Source: Lunularia cruciata
Taxonomy: Eukaryota > Streptophyta > Marchantiopsida > Lunulariales > Lunulariaceae
Assembly (NCBI GenBank): GCA_948567375.1
Contig: OX419758.1
Span: 10,607,001 to 10,671,000, forward strand
Direction of reading: 5' to 3'
Length of the DNA stretch: 64,000 nucleotides
A program made the position numbers and the translations under genes. The notes under the pieces were generated by a model, which had not been told where the DNA came from, did no database searches, and was given only the letters and a program-made list of their open reading frames with translations. This document shows positions 34,001-47,229 of the stretch, piece by piece (position 1 is the first letter of the stretch; every line of letters begins with the position of its first letter).

Positions 34001-36239
34001 TATTAAAGTAGAGTTGCATTCATTGATGGAAAAGCATTTCCTTCATTTTGATATTAAAATATTCTTTATTGATACCCACCTTATAATAATTTTCCAGTTT
34101 GATAAAGTATAAATTTGAAATTTGTATTTGAATAAGGAGAATAAACATATTGTCACATAAGCAACAACTGAGTTCAAATGGGTTTGTAGAAACTGATTAT
34201 GTTCACCATTCCATTCGTCTAAAGTCCAAAATTTCCTTCTTAATTGAGGTAAATATCGAATAAAGCTTCTAGGTTTTATAGAATCAATAAAGCTAGCTAA
34301 AGGTAAGTAGTTTAGTTAAAGTTAAAGTAGCTTTAATGAGTCTGTTGAAGGTTAACAAGGCTAGCTAAAGCCAAAGTTAAATATATGTTCTATAAGCGGA
34401 TTATTATATAAATTTTAATTTTTAGTTCCTATGGATATGGTTTTCTATGCATTAAGCATAATAATTAAATTAAATATAATTTAACTCTGTTTAGATCATT
34501 TACCTCCTCTGTTATGAACCTTTCATCTTTAACGCACATTAGTAGTTTATTACAAGAGTGATTTGTCTAATACTTATTAATACTAGAGACAATTTAGATA
34601 TTTAAATGTTAATCTGTATGAGACTGAATAATTTGTAGAGTAAATCATAAATTGAATCTTGGATATTGTGTCTACCTTATCATTCTATAATTCAATAAAT
34701 AAGATGGATTTATAAGTATTATCTGGGTCCACTCTATAACGAAGGTTTTTGATTAATCCACACTTTTGTGAATAGTAAAGATCATATAAATTTTAATAAA
34801 ATATTAGTGATATATTTAATGGGATATAACATAAATATACCGAGATTATTATAAAATGTTGAATTTGAATAGAGACAATATATTTTTTAATGACCAGATT
34901 TTATTTTGCTTAAAGAATCTAATAAAGATATTGCAAAAAAAAAGTAAAACAAAAATAATATCAAAATAAAAATAGCAATCATAAAGTTAAAAATAGATAT
35001 AATAACTGCTTTTACTAGTACCAAGGTTCTATCGGATATGAGATGCTGTGAAAATAAGAGATAAAAAATAAATTCTACTATGGGTGTAAAAGTTTCACAT
35101 TCTCCCACACCGTACTTGATCTTAGAATGTTTGCCTTCAAACTTAGGTCAGAAAAATGCATAAATATAAATACATAAACATAAATCCGTACATTCTTTTG
35201 TCACTGCTAACAAGTAAATATTTCACTTCAATATTTTACTACTTGTTTATCTAATATATTACAAGATAATTGGTATGTACAAATTTCTTCGTTTCCTTAC
35301 TTGAGATTATTGCAAATATAAAGGATGTTGTTAAAAAGAAACTATCATGTAAAGAAACAAACGACTCAAAAACCTTCAAAATAAAATTAAAATAATATAT
35401 AATTTACAATATTAAGTTTAAAACTCATAAGGACTCGGCGCAAGAAGAGACATAAGAGAACAGTACAACACATATATGATATGCTCTGATCAGTCGGAAA
35501 CTCTTGAATCTATAAATTTGAGATTGTATATTGAGTGGACTAATTTATACAAAAGTCAAAGCTCGTATCAATTTAGTATCAATTTATCCATGATATGTTA
35601 TCGAGGATTAGAATATTACTTCACGTACATGACTTATAGTATATGCCATGCATAGCTCTCGTCAACCATTAACTCCTAGATTCATATATATTCAAGTGGC
35701 TTAACTTGTCTAATTATATAAGGTTTTCTCAATTCTTCGTCGATATACCAATGAGGACTAGTGCAAATATAAAAGAGAAAACAAAAAGGAAGAGATATAT
35801 ATATATATATATATATATGCCAACTCTTCTTTTATCTTGAGTGTATATCCACGAGTTTCAGTTCCCTGTTTATTATAGGAATAAAAGTTTTACTAGAGAT
35901 TATAACATATGTATGCAATAAAAGCATAAATAATAATATATTTCACAAGTTGGAATGTGCTTTCTGAATAACATCAGTCCTACAAGACACATGAATGCTT
36001 AAAACCACTCATTTTGAATAATTAAATGAGTTTCTCAACCACATTTACTTATTCACAATTTCTTTTGCTCAAAATTTTACCAGAGAACAAATAAGTTGTA
36101 ACATGTATGTCACATGAAGTGTGTTATACACTTCAAGTTAGGCCAAGAGGAGTAAAAGTTGCATTTCGTCATAAATAAAACTAATAATAATGTCATAGAT
36201 ATCTAAATTCATTTTATTTTTATATCACTTTTCTCTTAG
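31028..36239. other. A+T-rich gene-free region
   Basis: No gene, tRNA or recognisable transposon domain was seen. 31440-32250 and 33040-36200 are strongly A+T-rich. 32650-33020 is a short G+C-richer island without a supported coding frame. A TA/AT dinucleotide run lies at about 35795-35818. The region probably consists of long-decayed repeats. Confidence 0.5.
35795..35818. repeat. AT dinucleotide microsatellite
   Basis: About twelve uninterrupted AT units lie between AGAG and GCCAAC. Confidence 0.9.
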
Positions 36240-36812
36240 TGTAATATTATTAGATAGATATATTATCTAGCGGTGAAAATTAGCTTGATAAAATTTTGAG
36301 TGATATTATATATGATAGTCTAAGTAGATAAGATAAAGATGTCACCAAAAGAGTACTTTCACTAATAGGGGGTAAAAATACCATGAAAACTTTAGAATCA
36401 ATTTTGAAGGCCTAAAAGGATGAATTAGATCTCAAAAGATACTTATTCTTCATTTTGGGGAAACAATATTGCTTTCTCTTCCCATGTTTGTTTCGTCGAG
36501 AGCTTTCCAACGGTACCGCACTCATATTATTTTGAGTTTTCTACAAGAAGAACCCTTAAGGATTCCCTCTTGGCAAACTTGTTTGACCAACCAAACATGA
36601 TAGGAGACCAATCCATGCAACTAATCTCAAGGTGGAGCTCATTGACATGTCACCAATCTATGTATTTAATCCAAGGATGTAACTCTCTTTGAGTAGATTC
36701 TCTTTGCTATATAATGAAGACAAGGTGCTCCTTTGGCATCAGAGTAATGAGAGATGAAGCCTTATGTTTTTGCTCTTGTGTTTCTCTTGGGATTTCTCAT
36801 GCCTTCTCAACA
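36240..36812 (+). repeat. 5' LTR of chromovirus C5
   Basis: It begins TGTAATATTATTAG and ends TTCTCAACA. It is a diverged, shorter relative of the roughly 740-bp family C LTRs and carries a TATATAATGAAG box near 36710. The exact ends are approximate. Confidence 0.75.
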
Positions 36813-39800
36813 TTTCAATGGTAGCAAAGCATATGTTTTAATCCAAGTGAGTGGATCACTCCTCTTGGAGGAACACAAGCTATTGAGATTGAGTAATTTT
36901 GAGGGGAGAAAAAAGTAGTGAAATTGATAGATTGGAGGTGTTCTAGAGAGACAATGCTCTTGGAGGACAATTTTTTGCAACTCTCTTTTTGTTTTTGAAT
37001 CAGTTCCACGTCAAGATTATGTACATCCAACATGAGCAAATGAAAGTATATCTTATTTACCATTTTGGAGTGGAATTCATGGACTAACATGAGCAAATAA
37101 GAGTATATCTCATTTGCCATTTTGGAGTGGAGTTCATGGATATAGCAAAGAATTTTCCAAACATGTTATTCCATCTATGGTGATATATGATAGAAAGTGG
37201 AGTTCAAAAAATTATATTTTGTTATGATGCAATGGATATGAATATACCAAATCCTCTCCCTTTCAACATTCAAGTAGAAATCCATTAAATAGTTAGACCA
37301 AAAGTGATATTTAGGGATTTTTTAGTCCTCAATTTTGGTGAGGAATATTATCAATGAGTGATAGCCTCTGAGGTCCCAATGGTAGTTCTAATTGTCTAAG
37401 CCTCCTCTCAAGTGATCATATTAACTCTCTACTGAAGTAAGAAGTGGCGATTGAGCATTTATCGTGTGTATGAATCATGTAGCTGCAATTGCAAGATATG
37501 ATCCAAAGAATGTAGGGAATGTTGAACAAGTTTTGGGAGATAGAGTCACTCATGCCAATGACACCAACCCTAATAAAAAAATGAATGAAATTATTACTAT
37601 GGATGTTGACGACATGCAATGTCAAACCTTATAAGGGATAAAGTTCCATGAGAGTAGTTGAAAACTAGATCTCAAGAATGAACAAGTTCATTCAATTATT
37701 CACAATTGAGATCATTGATCATTCTATAGGCCTGTTTGCATATGGGTACCTAACCGATAATGCACTCACATGGTATGATGCTTAGGAACGATCAATGTTG
37801 GCAGAAGGAAGAGAGATCACTTGGACAACAATGCAAGAAGTGTTGTTGAAGAATTTCCAATTTATGGATTTTGTGCAAATGGTTCAACCCAACAATAGGA
37901 GTTGATGTAGAAGAACAACATACAAGAGTACATAAAGGCATTTCTTGATCTACAAGTTATGATAACAAATATGAATTCAATAGAAGCTCTTGATAATTTC
38001 AACGGGGCTAAAAGAGAAAATTCACCAAGAGGTAATGGTACAAAATCCTTGCACCATTTTTGTAGCCATTGTGTGTGCTCAAAGAATAGTAGGAGTGCTT
38101 GGAGGAGGTGTAGGGGTAGTAACAAAACAACACTATTGGGCTAAAACACCACACATTGGTGCACCAATTCCTATGGAATTGGGCAAATTTTTCTTCCAAG
38201 ACCAAGGAGCAGGACCGCTCCAAGGAGAATGGGCATAAGTCAAAGAAAAAAGAGATGGAATTCCATGAGGAGAAGGAGCTCAAGCAAAACAATGATGTTG
38301 TTACAATTTTGGCCAAGTTGGGCATATAGCCATCAATTGTCATGCTCTCCTTCTTAGAGGCCCTTGGCTTCCATACAAACAACCTTTGAACAACTTGGAG
38401 AGATGAATCAAAGATGAGGATGCTAAAATTGTATCAAAAAGTGAAGAGCATCAATAAATGTACCTTGTGGACTTACCGGCTCAATAAAGAGGAGTAAAAG
38501 TAGGGTGAGGAAGAGGACACGTGCACAAAGTTTGAGGAAGACAAACAAACAATTGATTGTTGTAAATGGAGTCCTAGAAGGTAATCAAGTGAGAGTATTC
38601 ATAGGCCTTGGAACAAAAGATAATTTCTTGTCTCACTTTGTTGCGATAAGTTTGGGGATAGAACTAAAGAAGGATGAGAATGAAGAAATAAAGTTATCTA
38701 ATAGTAAGACAAAGAGGATTAAGTCATTACCTAGAAAGGTAATACTCTATATAAGAGAGTATTAGGAATAAATTGAGGAGTGAGTGATATGGTTAGCTTG
38801 TTATAATGTGATCTTAGGCATGTCATGGATGGAGCAAGACAACCCCACAGTAGATTGAACAAAGAAAATAGTGAAAAATAGCCAATGGAAGATCATGGGA
38901 GTTAGAGAAAGATTGTAAATGCAAGAATTGCCTCTCTATATCATAGGGACAACAATTATTGGTTAGACAAACAGATGTTTCATTGGTCTAATAAGAGAAG
39001 TCAAAAGTGCACCACTTGATGGATAAATTTTGAGAATTTGAAAGGTGTGGTTAATGAGTTTCAAGATATCTTTCTTGATGATTTATCCTCAAGATACCAC
39101 CAAAAAGGAAAGAAGATCATAAAATTGAGATATTTCCTAGGAAGACACCTCTTTGTAAGGCTCCATATTGACTATCACCTAATGAGTTGGAGGAGTGCAA
39201 GGCTCAAATTGAAAATATGCTATCCAGCCCAAAATATCACCGCATAGAGCTCTTGTCTTGTTTGTGAAGAAGGATAGTATAATTTGCATGTGCATTGATT
39301 ATCGAGGCCTAAACAATAATGAAGAAGATCCATTATCTCACATGGATGACCTCTTTGATCAACTCAATGAATCAAAACTCTTCACCAAACTTGATTTGCA
39401 AAGCCGTTATAACCAAATAAAGATCATAGAGGAAGACGTACACAAAATTACCTTTTGAACAAGGTATGATCATTTGAGTACCTAGTGATACAGTTTGGCC
39501 TCACCAATGCACCAACCACTTTCATGAGTTTGATAAATGAAATATTTCATTCATACTTGGATAAGTCTGTTATCATTTTTCTTGATGATATCTTAGTCTA
39601 CAGTAGGATAATGAAGGAGCACAAGCAACATTTACAAGAAGTCCTTTAGATTCTCCGACAAAACCAATTGTATGCCAAAGTCTCAAAGTGCTAATTTGGC
39701 AAGTCAAAATTAGATTAATTGGGGCATAAAGTAAATGCAAAAGGTATGCAAGTGTTAATAAATAAAATAGAGATCATTTGGAAATGGAGTACTCTAGAAG

Positions 39801-41740
39801 ATCAAACTCAACTCAAGAATTTCTTGGGATTGATTGGGTTCTATCATTGATTTGTCAAGGACTTCTCCAAGATTGCACAACCCCTAGTGGTATACCTGGG
39901 AAGGGAAAGAAGTGGATGTGGAGAAACACACATGAATTGAAAGATGAATTACTATATATACACCAATCTTGAAATGATATGACACAAAATGTCCAATCAA
40001 GCCAATTATAGATGCATCAGGCATTGCAATAAGACCAATCCAACAATAGGAATGGAATGATGGATGACACCAAATTGCACATTTCTCTTGAAAGTTGTTA
40101 TCAATAGAGCGTAACTATCATACCATCAAATGAGAAGAGTTGGCTATTGTACTTGCAACCAAGCATTGGAAGCACTATCTTGGCAAGAAGGCATTTGTAG
40201 TGGAGATAGATCACAAACCTCTAGTATACCTTGAGACACAAAACAATCTATCCCATCAATAGATTCATTGGGCATAGTAGAGACAACGGTTCAACACGAT
40301 GATCACATATGTGGAAGACAAAAGCAACTTCTATCTGCATTCACCCAAATGCCTATGATAAACAATATGGTAGTAAAGGTCAAGAAAAATCTAGAATTTT
40401 GTCCAAATGTTCTTATTGCTACAAAGACAAACCCACAGATTGTAGAAGCTCAATCATCCAAAAGGGTAACCAATACCCAAGAGCTTGCCACTACAAAACC
40501 TTTTGTGATGGCAAGTTATGGATCCTGGATGCTCCAAACCTAAGAACCACCATCCTAGTAGAATGTCATGATTCTGCCATTGTAGGTATGTTGGAGTGGA
40601 CAAGACTTTAGATGCAATCAAATGCCATTAATGTTGGCCTAAGATGAGCAACAATGTGATGGAGTATGTTCAAAATTGCAAAATTTGTCAACAAAATAAA
40701 ACCTCTAATCAAGTTCCCATAGAATTCCTTCAACCCTCCCTATTCCTATCCCACATTGGGAGAAAATCAGCACATATCTAGTTTGTGAATTGACCAAGAC
40801 CACCTCAAGTTTTGACTCCATTGTAGTCTTAGTAGACTAAATCAACAAATGATTCATGTGTGTCATACAACCAAGGATGTGACTGCTCCACAATTAGCTC
40901 AATTGTACTTAATTATAGTCTTTCTTACCATAGCTTATCTTGAGTGCTCATCATCAATTAGGGCACTCAATTTACTAGTTTGTTTTGGAAAAAACTCTTT
41001 GGCATCTTCAAAACCAAACTTACCATGTCTATGGCATACCATCCATAGATTGATGGACAAACAAAGTGGGCAAATTGCACTATTGAGAAAATGCTCCAGT
41101 GCTTCATCTTAGAAGAGCAAGAAAGGTAGGACACCTTACTTCCATTGGTGGAATTTACTTAAAATAATTCAATGAATGCATCTACACAGACCACACTATT
41201 CTTCCCCATGTATGGAGAATACCTTTTCACACCTTCAAGCTTGGTAAAGATCCACTTAATGGCTACAAAGTTGACATTGTCAACACTTTTGTTTCTAGAA
41301 TCCAATAGGGTGTGAACAGAACACCAAGCACAAGTTGTAGATAGCCCAAAATTGACAAAAACAATATGCAAATGCACATTATATGCACATGGAGTTCAAA
41401 GTTGGAGATCAAGGATGCCTGTCCACAACCACCCTCATGTTAGTTTGCCCTTGTAAGCTTTGAACTCTATTTATTGGGCCTTTTCCTATGATTATTGAAT
41501 CAATACAATGGCCTATCACCTCAAGCTATCACCACACATGAAGATCCATCTAGTGTTTCATGTGTCTTTATTATGCAGATATGCACTCTAATCACCCCAC
41601 TTTCCTTCCATACAAGAAGTTAGACCTTGTCCAACACTCATTGATGGCATGGAGGATACAAAGTTGAATGCATTCTCTAGAAATGCATCTTTAGTACTCG
41701 TAATCTGCATGTGGAATATCTCACACATTAGAAAGGGTAC

Positions 41741-42481
41741 TGTAATACTCTGAGGACACGAGAAGAGAGAAAACACAGATTGCACACTCAAACATTTGAT
41801 GCCCCAAGGGAGCACCTTCTCTTTATTATATAGACAAAGAGGATCTCCTCCAAGGAAGCTCCACCATAGGATTAGGGATACAGATAGGTGACATGTCAGC
41901 AAGCTCCACCATTGGATTACTTACTTGGATGGGTGACCTGTCTGGTCTAGGTCCTATCTGGTTGGTCAAACAAGCTTTGACCGGAGGGAATCTTTTAGGG
42001 AATCTTCCTGTAGGAATCTCAGAATCACGTAAGGTACCATTGGAAAGCTCTCGATGAGACAAAGCAGGGGGGAGGGAAGGCCAACCTTTCCTCCATTTAG
42101 GGGGGGGGGAGCACTTGCACATTTTTGAGGCCTAATTCATCCGTTTAGGCCTCCGAAATTGCCTTCAAAGTTTTCAGGCATATTTCGGTTCCTACTCTAT
42201 TAGTAGAAGTCCCCTTTTGGTGATACCTCTTTCTGATCTATTTAGTCCATCATGTGTAACATCCTTCCAGATGTTACCAAACCAATTCTCACCTTTAAAT
42301 CATATGTCTAGCTATTGGTTCTAAGGTTCTCAAGTCTATTTTGGTTTCTGCCCTATTAGTAGAAGTACTCTTTTGGTGATACTTCTATCTGAATTATTTT
42401 GACCATCATGTATAACATCATTCTAGAAGTTACCAAACCGAATTTCACATCTAGATCATATGGCTAACCCTTGGTATTACA
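41741..42481 (-). mobile_element. Solo LTR C3 (chromovirus family C)
   Basis: This 741-bp LTR lies in reverse orientation between a perfect 5-bp duplication, GGTAC (41736-41740 and 42482-42486). It interrupts the chromodomain region of C5. By eye it is about 95% identical to the C1 LTR at 22954-23692, so it arrived well after C5. Confidence 0.93.
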
Positions 42482-42604
42482 GGTACCCATTGTATGAGGC
42501 AACATGGGAGCCCATAGAAAAATTGACCAATGCATTGATGTTAGTGCAATATTTTGAGCAACAACTTTGCAACGAGGAAATTGTATCTTAAAAAGATAGA
42601 GGTT

Positions 42605-43150
42605 TGTAATATCATTAGCTAAAGATATTATCTAGAGATGGAAATTGGCTTGGTAAAATCTTGAGAGATGTTATATGATGAGTCTAAGTAGATCAAATAG
42701 AGGTTTCAGCAAAAGAGTACTTTCACTAATAAGGTAGAGGTTGAAAACACCATCAAAACTTTAGAGCCAATTTGGGAGGCCTAAATAGATGAATAAGACC
42801 TCAAAAAGTAAGACATTTCCCTCATGTACAATTGGCATTGCCTTCTCTCTCCATGTTGTTTTGAGCTTCCCACAAGAAGATTCCCCAAAGATTTGCTTTG
42901 GTCAAACTTGTTTGACCAACCAAATAGAACAAGGATCAACATGTCACCAATCCATGCAACTAATCTAGGGGTGGAGCTTGTTGATATGTCACCAATCTAT
43001 ATATTTGATCCAAGGGTGTAACTCTCTTTGAGCAGATTCTCTTTTTTATATAATAAAGACAAGGTGCTCTTTTGGAAAATTGGATGATTGAGGGATGAAG
43101 CCTTGTGTTTCTCTTGTGGTTCTCTTTGGATTTCTCTTAGCCTTGGAACA
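42605..43150 (+). repeat. 3' LTR of chromovirus C5
   Basis: It begins TGTAATATCATTAGC directly after the purine tract AAAAAGATAGAGGTT and matches 36240-36812 with many differences. The right end near 43150 is approximate. Confidence 0.75.
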
Positions 43151-43310
43151 TTGTACCTAGATAATTATATGTGAAAAATATTAACAACAAAATATTCATG
43201 TTATGAAATTTTTTATTTGCATAAGTTCTCTTTTACAAACTCTCCATATTGGTAAGATCTTGAAATCCCATACCAACCAGTATGGAAAGTAATCCCTAAT
43301 AGACTGGAGA

Positions 43311-44165
43311 TTATGTAATGGAAGGTCTATGTAAAAAATTAAGAGAAAAAGGTGACCATGTAGAACACATGAAGGATGGGAAGATCACATCAAGTTGTAC
43401 AAGGGAGAGACAAAAGAGGTAAAATGGACTAGGCCCCAATAGTATAGACATGAGAAATGTGCCATAAATGAGACACGATAAGGCAGATTTCTCATGCCTT
43501 ACCCTACTTAACATATCTGAGCTATGCAAGTCGTAAGGTCTACAAACTATTGGAACATCCAAAGAAGCATCAACTAGTGTGATTGCTCTCCTATGGACTT
43601 CACCAACCAATGCTCTTTGTAGAGCAACGAACACATGATGTCTAAAGTGTGCTACAAAGTACAAGAGTAAGAGTGGTACCCTTGATGTCTAATATGATAA
43701 ACTCTTGTGTACTCCTTGACAAATGTGTCAAACATCGTGTCCATCGCTCCATATAACTCCAAGGCTAGAGGAACAAAAAGGTAACCTCGTTGCATATCCC
43801 TATACTTGGAGACCTTGTGCGTTGCTACTCCACTCACTGCACATCCAAGGGATGAGTAATCACTCCCTCCAAAATTGCATCACGCGTAGGGTTGGTAACC
43901 ACAACATCCGCCATTGTCACTTGATCAACTTGGACCAAGTATAAGTCTGCTTTGACACATGTCATATGCAAAGCATACAAACACACCCTCTAAGTAAGGT
44001 ATACATTCTCTTTAGCCTTAGCAAACCTAAATCCTTGATGGCATCATAGGTAACTATTATCCTCTGTCCTCCAAAAGGACACCGTGTCATATGGACCGGT
44101 GCTGCATTTAGTGTAGAACCATAGTCACAAGTGAATAGCAAAGATGTAGACAAGTGGAGCAAACC
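43311..44165 (-). pseudogene. LINE-like C-terminal endonuclease remnant
   Basis: Minus-strand stretches read ADVVVTNPTRDAILEGVI (about 43930-43880), then KYRDMQRGYLFVPLALELYG (about 43810-43750), and FVALQRALVGEVHRRA (about 43630-43580). The order D-V-V, then K-Y, then GY..PLALE.YGA resembles the restriction-like endonuclease tail found after the reverse transcriptase of some non-LTR retrotransposons. No reverse transcriptase was seen upstream, and stops and frame changes break the reading (for example between the 43837 and 43664 segments). The family assignment is tentative; another retroelement type is possible. 43151-43310 shows nothing. Confidence 0.35.
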
Positions 44166-44369
44166 TAGGTGAACCTAATCCCTAGAGAAGGTATCCGGTG
44201 CCATCAAGATTTGTAAAAGATTTAAACCCAAACTCCTTGGAGCAACTTTAGTTTCATTTGTTTATAGAACCTTTTAGATGCATTTTATTCCACTGTAGTA
44301 TCTGATAAGTAACACAACTTTTACCAAGTTATAATGCGTCCTCCCCTGGACAGCACCTGCAACACAAAA

Positions 44370-44461
44370 GTGCGAGTCTCAGGGCACGAGCCACGGTAAG
44401 TAGAAGTTCTGCAGAGTGCGAATCTCAAGGTACGAGCCATGGTAAGTAGAAGTCCTTCAGA
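44370..44461. repeat. 46-bp tandem duplication
   Basis: GTGCGAGTCTCAGGGCACGA at 44370 recurs with small changes at 44416. Each copy ends with GGTAAGTAGAAGT. Confidence 0.8.
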
Positions 44462-44473
44462 GAAAGTGGAACC

Positions 44474-44822
44474 CGCCGCCACGGATGACTGCCAGATGCC
44501 CTCTGAGACTATCCGCGTGAGGAATCATGCAAAACATGTAATCCCAGAGTAGCGGAGATAAAAGTGAGATCATGACAACCTCTCTAACTGTGGCATGTCG
44601 ATGCGATCGAGCTCAACGCAAAGGTGAAATCGATGCAACGCGGAGTTCCGGGGAACGGGGGATCAACCCCGGAAGATGACGCCAGATTCCCATCGAATCT
44701 ATCCGCGTGAAGAAACTTGCACGGGACAGCGGAGATAAAAGTGAGCTCATTACAACCGCTCTAACTATGGGATGTGATGCAAATGAATATAGGCTCAACG
44801 CAAAGGTGCGACGCGGAGTTAC
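44474..44822. repeat. Imperfect tandem repeat, about 190-bp units
   Basis: Two units share GCCAGAT, ATCCGCGTGA, GCGGAGATAAAAGTGAG, CTCTAACT, CTCAACGCAAAGGTG and CGCGGAGTT in the same order. The first spans about 44474-44650 and the second about 44674-44822. Between them lies a C/G-rich inverted motif (CCGGGG...CCCCGG). The block is G+C-richer than both sides and has no coding frame. Confidence 0.8.
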
Positions 44823-46569
44823 AAATTATCATAATCAGATAAAATAGTAAAGTGAAAAAGAGACTGACAAGTCTGGTGGCTGTCCGAGGGAAATAAGCGA
44901 ATTGTAAGCGAGCTGCTCAGTTTATATGACACCAGCACTTTGAACTACAGAAGAGTCTAGAAAACACAAGAACACTTTGAAAGGAAGCAGCCAGATTCTC
45001 AAAGTCTGACTTGCACAACAACATTTAACTATTTCATCACTGCCCTCGCCATGCCGCATGAAAAATTCGTCAGTATCTGAGTTTTATATTGCTCATGAGT
45101 AGCCAGGGTAATGATATCGTGACACTCCATCTAACCTCTTCCATTCTGTGTTTCTCCTCTTGGATGAAATCGTCTCATCACCACATCATTCAATTCGTGT
45201 TGGATTCCTACTTGCGCATTTCAAGACCAACGAGTTTCTCATCCAACCGTGGTCAAATATGGAAGGATATGGTATGTACCAGTATCATCTTTCCTGGATA
45301 ACTTATCCATTGATGTTCAGCTGATATGGCGATCTATTTCAGGGACCAAGATGCTAGACACTTGAGAATTAAATTACTTACAAACACAGCACTAAAATAT
45401 CTCAACACAAGCTGCGTACCTGCAAAGGAAGCTCGGTAGCTTGTTATTGCCTCATTCGTTTGTTGTGGTCTCCACCTCTTTTTTGACATGAGTCAAATCC
45501 AAGTGAATTCCTTTTGTCTGAGCTCGTCTCATGTAAGATATAAAATTTTGTTGATATAAACAAGTAGCATTAGGTTTTAGGCATTAAACTTTGACAATTA
45601 ACTAATGTGGACCTGGATCTGAAATTGAAAGGCAAACAGGAAAAAGTGACATGTGCTTTGAACAACGGGGACTTTGACCACAACGACGCTGGACTCGCTG
45701 GACTCGCTGGCGGTCTGCCGGCCGGCCGACAGTCATTAGTAGACCGCAACTTTCAGCCGCAAGTAGGTTGCAGCATATACTGACGCTTATGAGGTGTATC
45801 GGTGCTAGATTCCGTCCACTTGGGATAGCATTCTGCAATGATCAAGCCGCAAACGTTAGTTGCATTTACGCCTTGACTTGCGTTTGCGACCTTTCCTGCA
45901 GTCTTCCTCTCACGAAGATACTGCAGGACGGGTTCCGCTATCATTGACGGAGACGCGAACTAGAATGACAGTTGTAGCTCACGGTCGTGGACTCCCGGAC
46001 GGATATTTGGGTAATCTTTGACACCACCGGATCCTAGTTTACTTTCCGGACACCGTATATTGCAATACAATAAGGTCATGTACACAATTCCAAACGAGTG
46101 ACATTTTATACTCTCCAAAACAACTGATTCAAAAACATACGATTAGTTAAGTTACACGAATATATTCAACTTCTCAAATTATTTTCCTTCCACAAGATCC
46201 AGAAAGAGTCGAGTTAATATAGGAGTCCTATCTCTTGAAGTGGGATGTGCAAAACTCCACACTGTCTGGTGCCTGGACATAACGCAAAGCAATTTTGAAT
46301 CCATGCTGTTAAAGCTAAGGATACAATCTTGGGGTCTCTTAGAACAAGTCCCTTCATCACGATTTCATGACATCTTCCCTGGTGTTAAAATACGTCCATT
46401 TATATTCATAACTGCTAACACTCCAATATACGATAATAACATTCCTTTAGTGTACAGTGGACAAAAATCACTCACTCAATCTACGGTGTATCTTTCCTAG
46501 AACACACTAATTACCATCCAACCTGAGTTAGTGTTACTTGTTTATAGCTCTCCATTGTAAGTACCGTTC
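44823..46569. other. Intergenic region, no gene supported
   Basis: This is ordinary-looking unique DNA. A G+C-rich patch at about 45690-45740 has a duplicated CTGGACTCG and a GCCGGCCGGCCG run. No tRNA and no frame with recognisable domains was found. Confidence 0.45.
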
Positions 46570-46836
46570 TTAACGTTTCTCCTCCTCTGGACGCCGGAAA
46601 TGCTCAAAACGTGCCGGGAGAAATGAGGGATCTATATCGACAGCCGCGAACGCAGTTCCGCCGCAAGTCGAGTACCTCTCTGGTTGTGGTGGTGCAGGAA
46701 CATCTTCTGGTCTCCTCTCATGGGCGGTCTTCGGGTTCTTCCATTGATTCTCGTGGATATTAAATTCCTTTGATTCAGGCGATTTATGATGATGTAGAAA
46801 GCGGCTACTTGCTCCGATGCTGGATTGAATCAAATA
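46570..46836 (-). CDS. Possible terminal exon of an unrecognised gene
   Basis: The minus strand is open for 87 codons and ends in EHFRRPEEEKR-stop, with the stop codon at 46570-46572. The sequence is hydrophilic and Pro/Arg-rich, with ERYSTCGGTAFAAVDIDPS in the middle, and looks conserved rather than random. The first codon of the open stretch is TTG and there is no in-frame ATG, so if real it is the last exon of a spliced gene. A candidate acceptor is the AG of CAATCCAG near 46821. It lies upstream of and divergent from SGT1. I do not recognise the product. A chance frame remains possible. Confidence 0.35.
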   Translation of the reverse strand, partial: YLIQSSIGASSRFLHHHKSPESKEFNIHENQWKNPKTAHERRPEDVPAPPQPERYSTCGGTAFAAVDIDPSFLPARFEHFRRPEEEKR

Positions 46837-47229
46837 GGCTTAGGAGGGGCCAATTCCAATCAACGGAGGATTCTGACGCCGGTAACGGATGGTGAAACGA
46901 ACAGACTGAAGTCGAAGTTCTCGTCATCAGGGAGGTGGACCGGTCCTGTAGAGTGTGTTTGTGTGTGTGAGTGGGGCAACAGTGGGTTGGACTTTTGGAA
47001 GTCTAGCACCAGCAGTTCCTCGAAGTTTGAACCAGTCGAGCAGTACAGTCACTTTCTTTCTCGCAAGGAGGCAAGTGCCACGATAATACACAGGGTCCGC
47101 CTCATTTCTTGCCTGTTAGACGGAGTGGATAATTAGACTCTCCGGACAGCATAGTGCACCGATGTCTGGAACTTTCTGTCATCCGTCCTAAGCTGCTGCT
47201 GCTTCTGCTCCCTCCTTGAAAAGAGTCCT

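Larger units (their letters stand above)
36240..43150 (+). mobile_element. Chromovirus C5, old, both LTRs present
   Basis: Parts in order are: 5' LTR 36240-36812, primer site TGGTAGCAAAGC (36819-36830, close to the initiator tRNA-Met type), Gag about 37400-38450 with a zinc knuckle near 38300, retropepsin about 38560-38765, reverse transcriptase about 39030-39620, RNase H about 39900-40400, integrase about 40500-41400, chromodomain about 41690-42590 (interrupted by solo LTR C3), a purine tract ending at 42604, and 3' LTR 42605-43150. By eye the LTRs are only about 80% identical, so this is an old insertion. It is broken at very many points. No matching target duplication was found. Confidence 0.85.

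Noticed and set aside
44640-44680. Pol III B-box in the GGGGTTGATCCCC motif (SINE or tRNA relic)
   Set aside because: The match to GGTTCGANTCC is poor, no A box lies at the right distance, and no cloverleaf forms.
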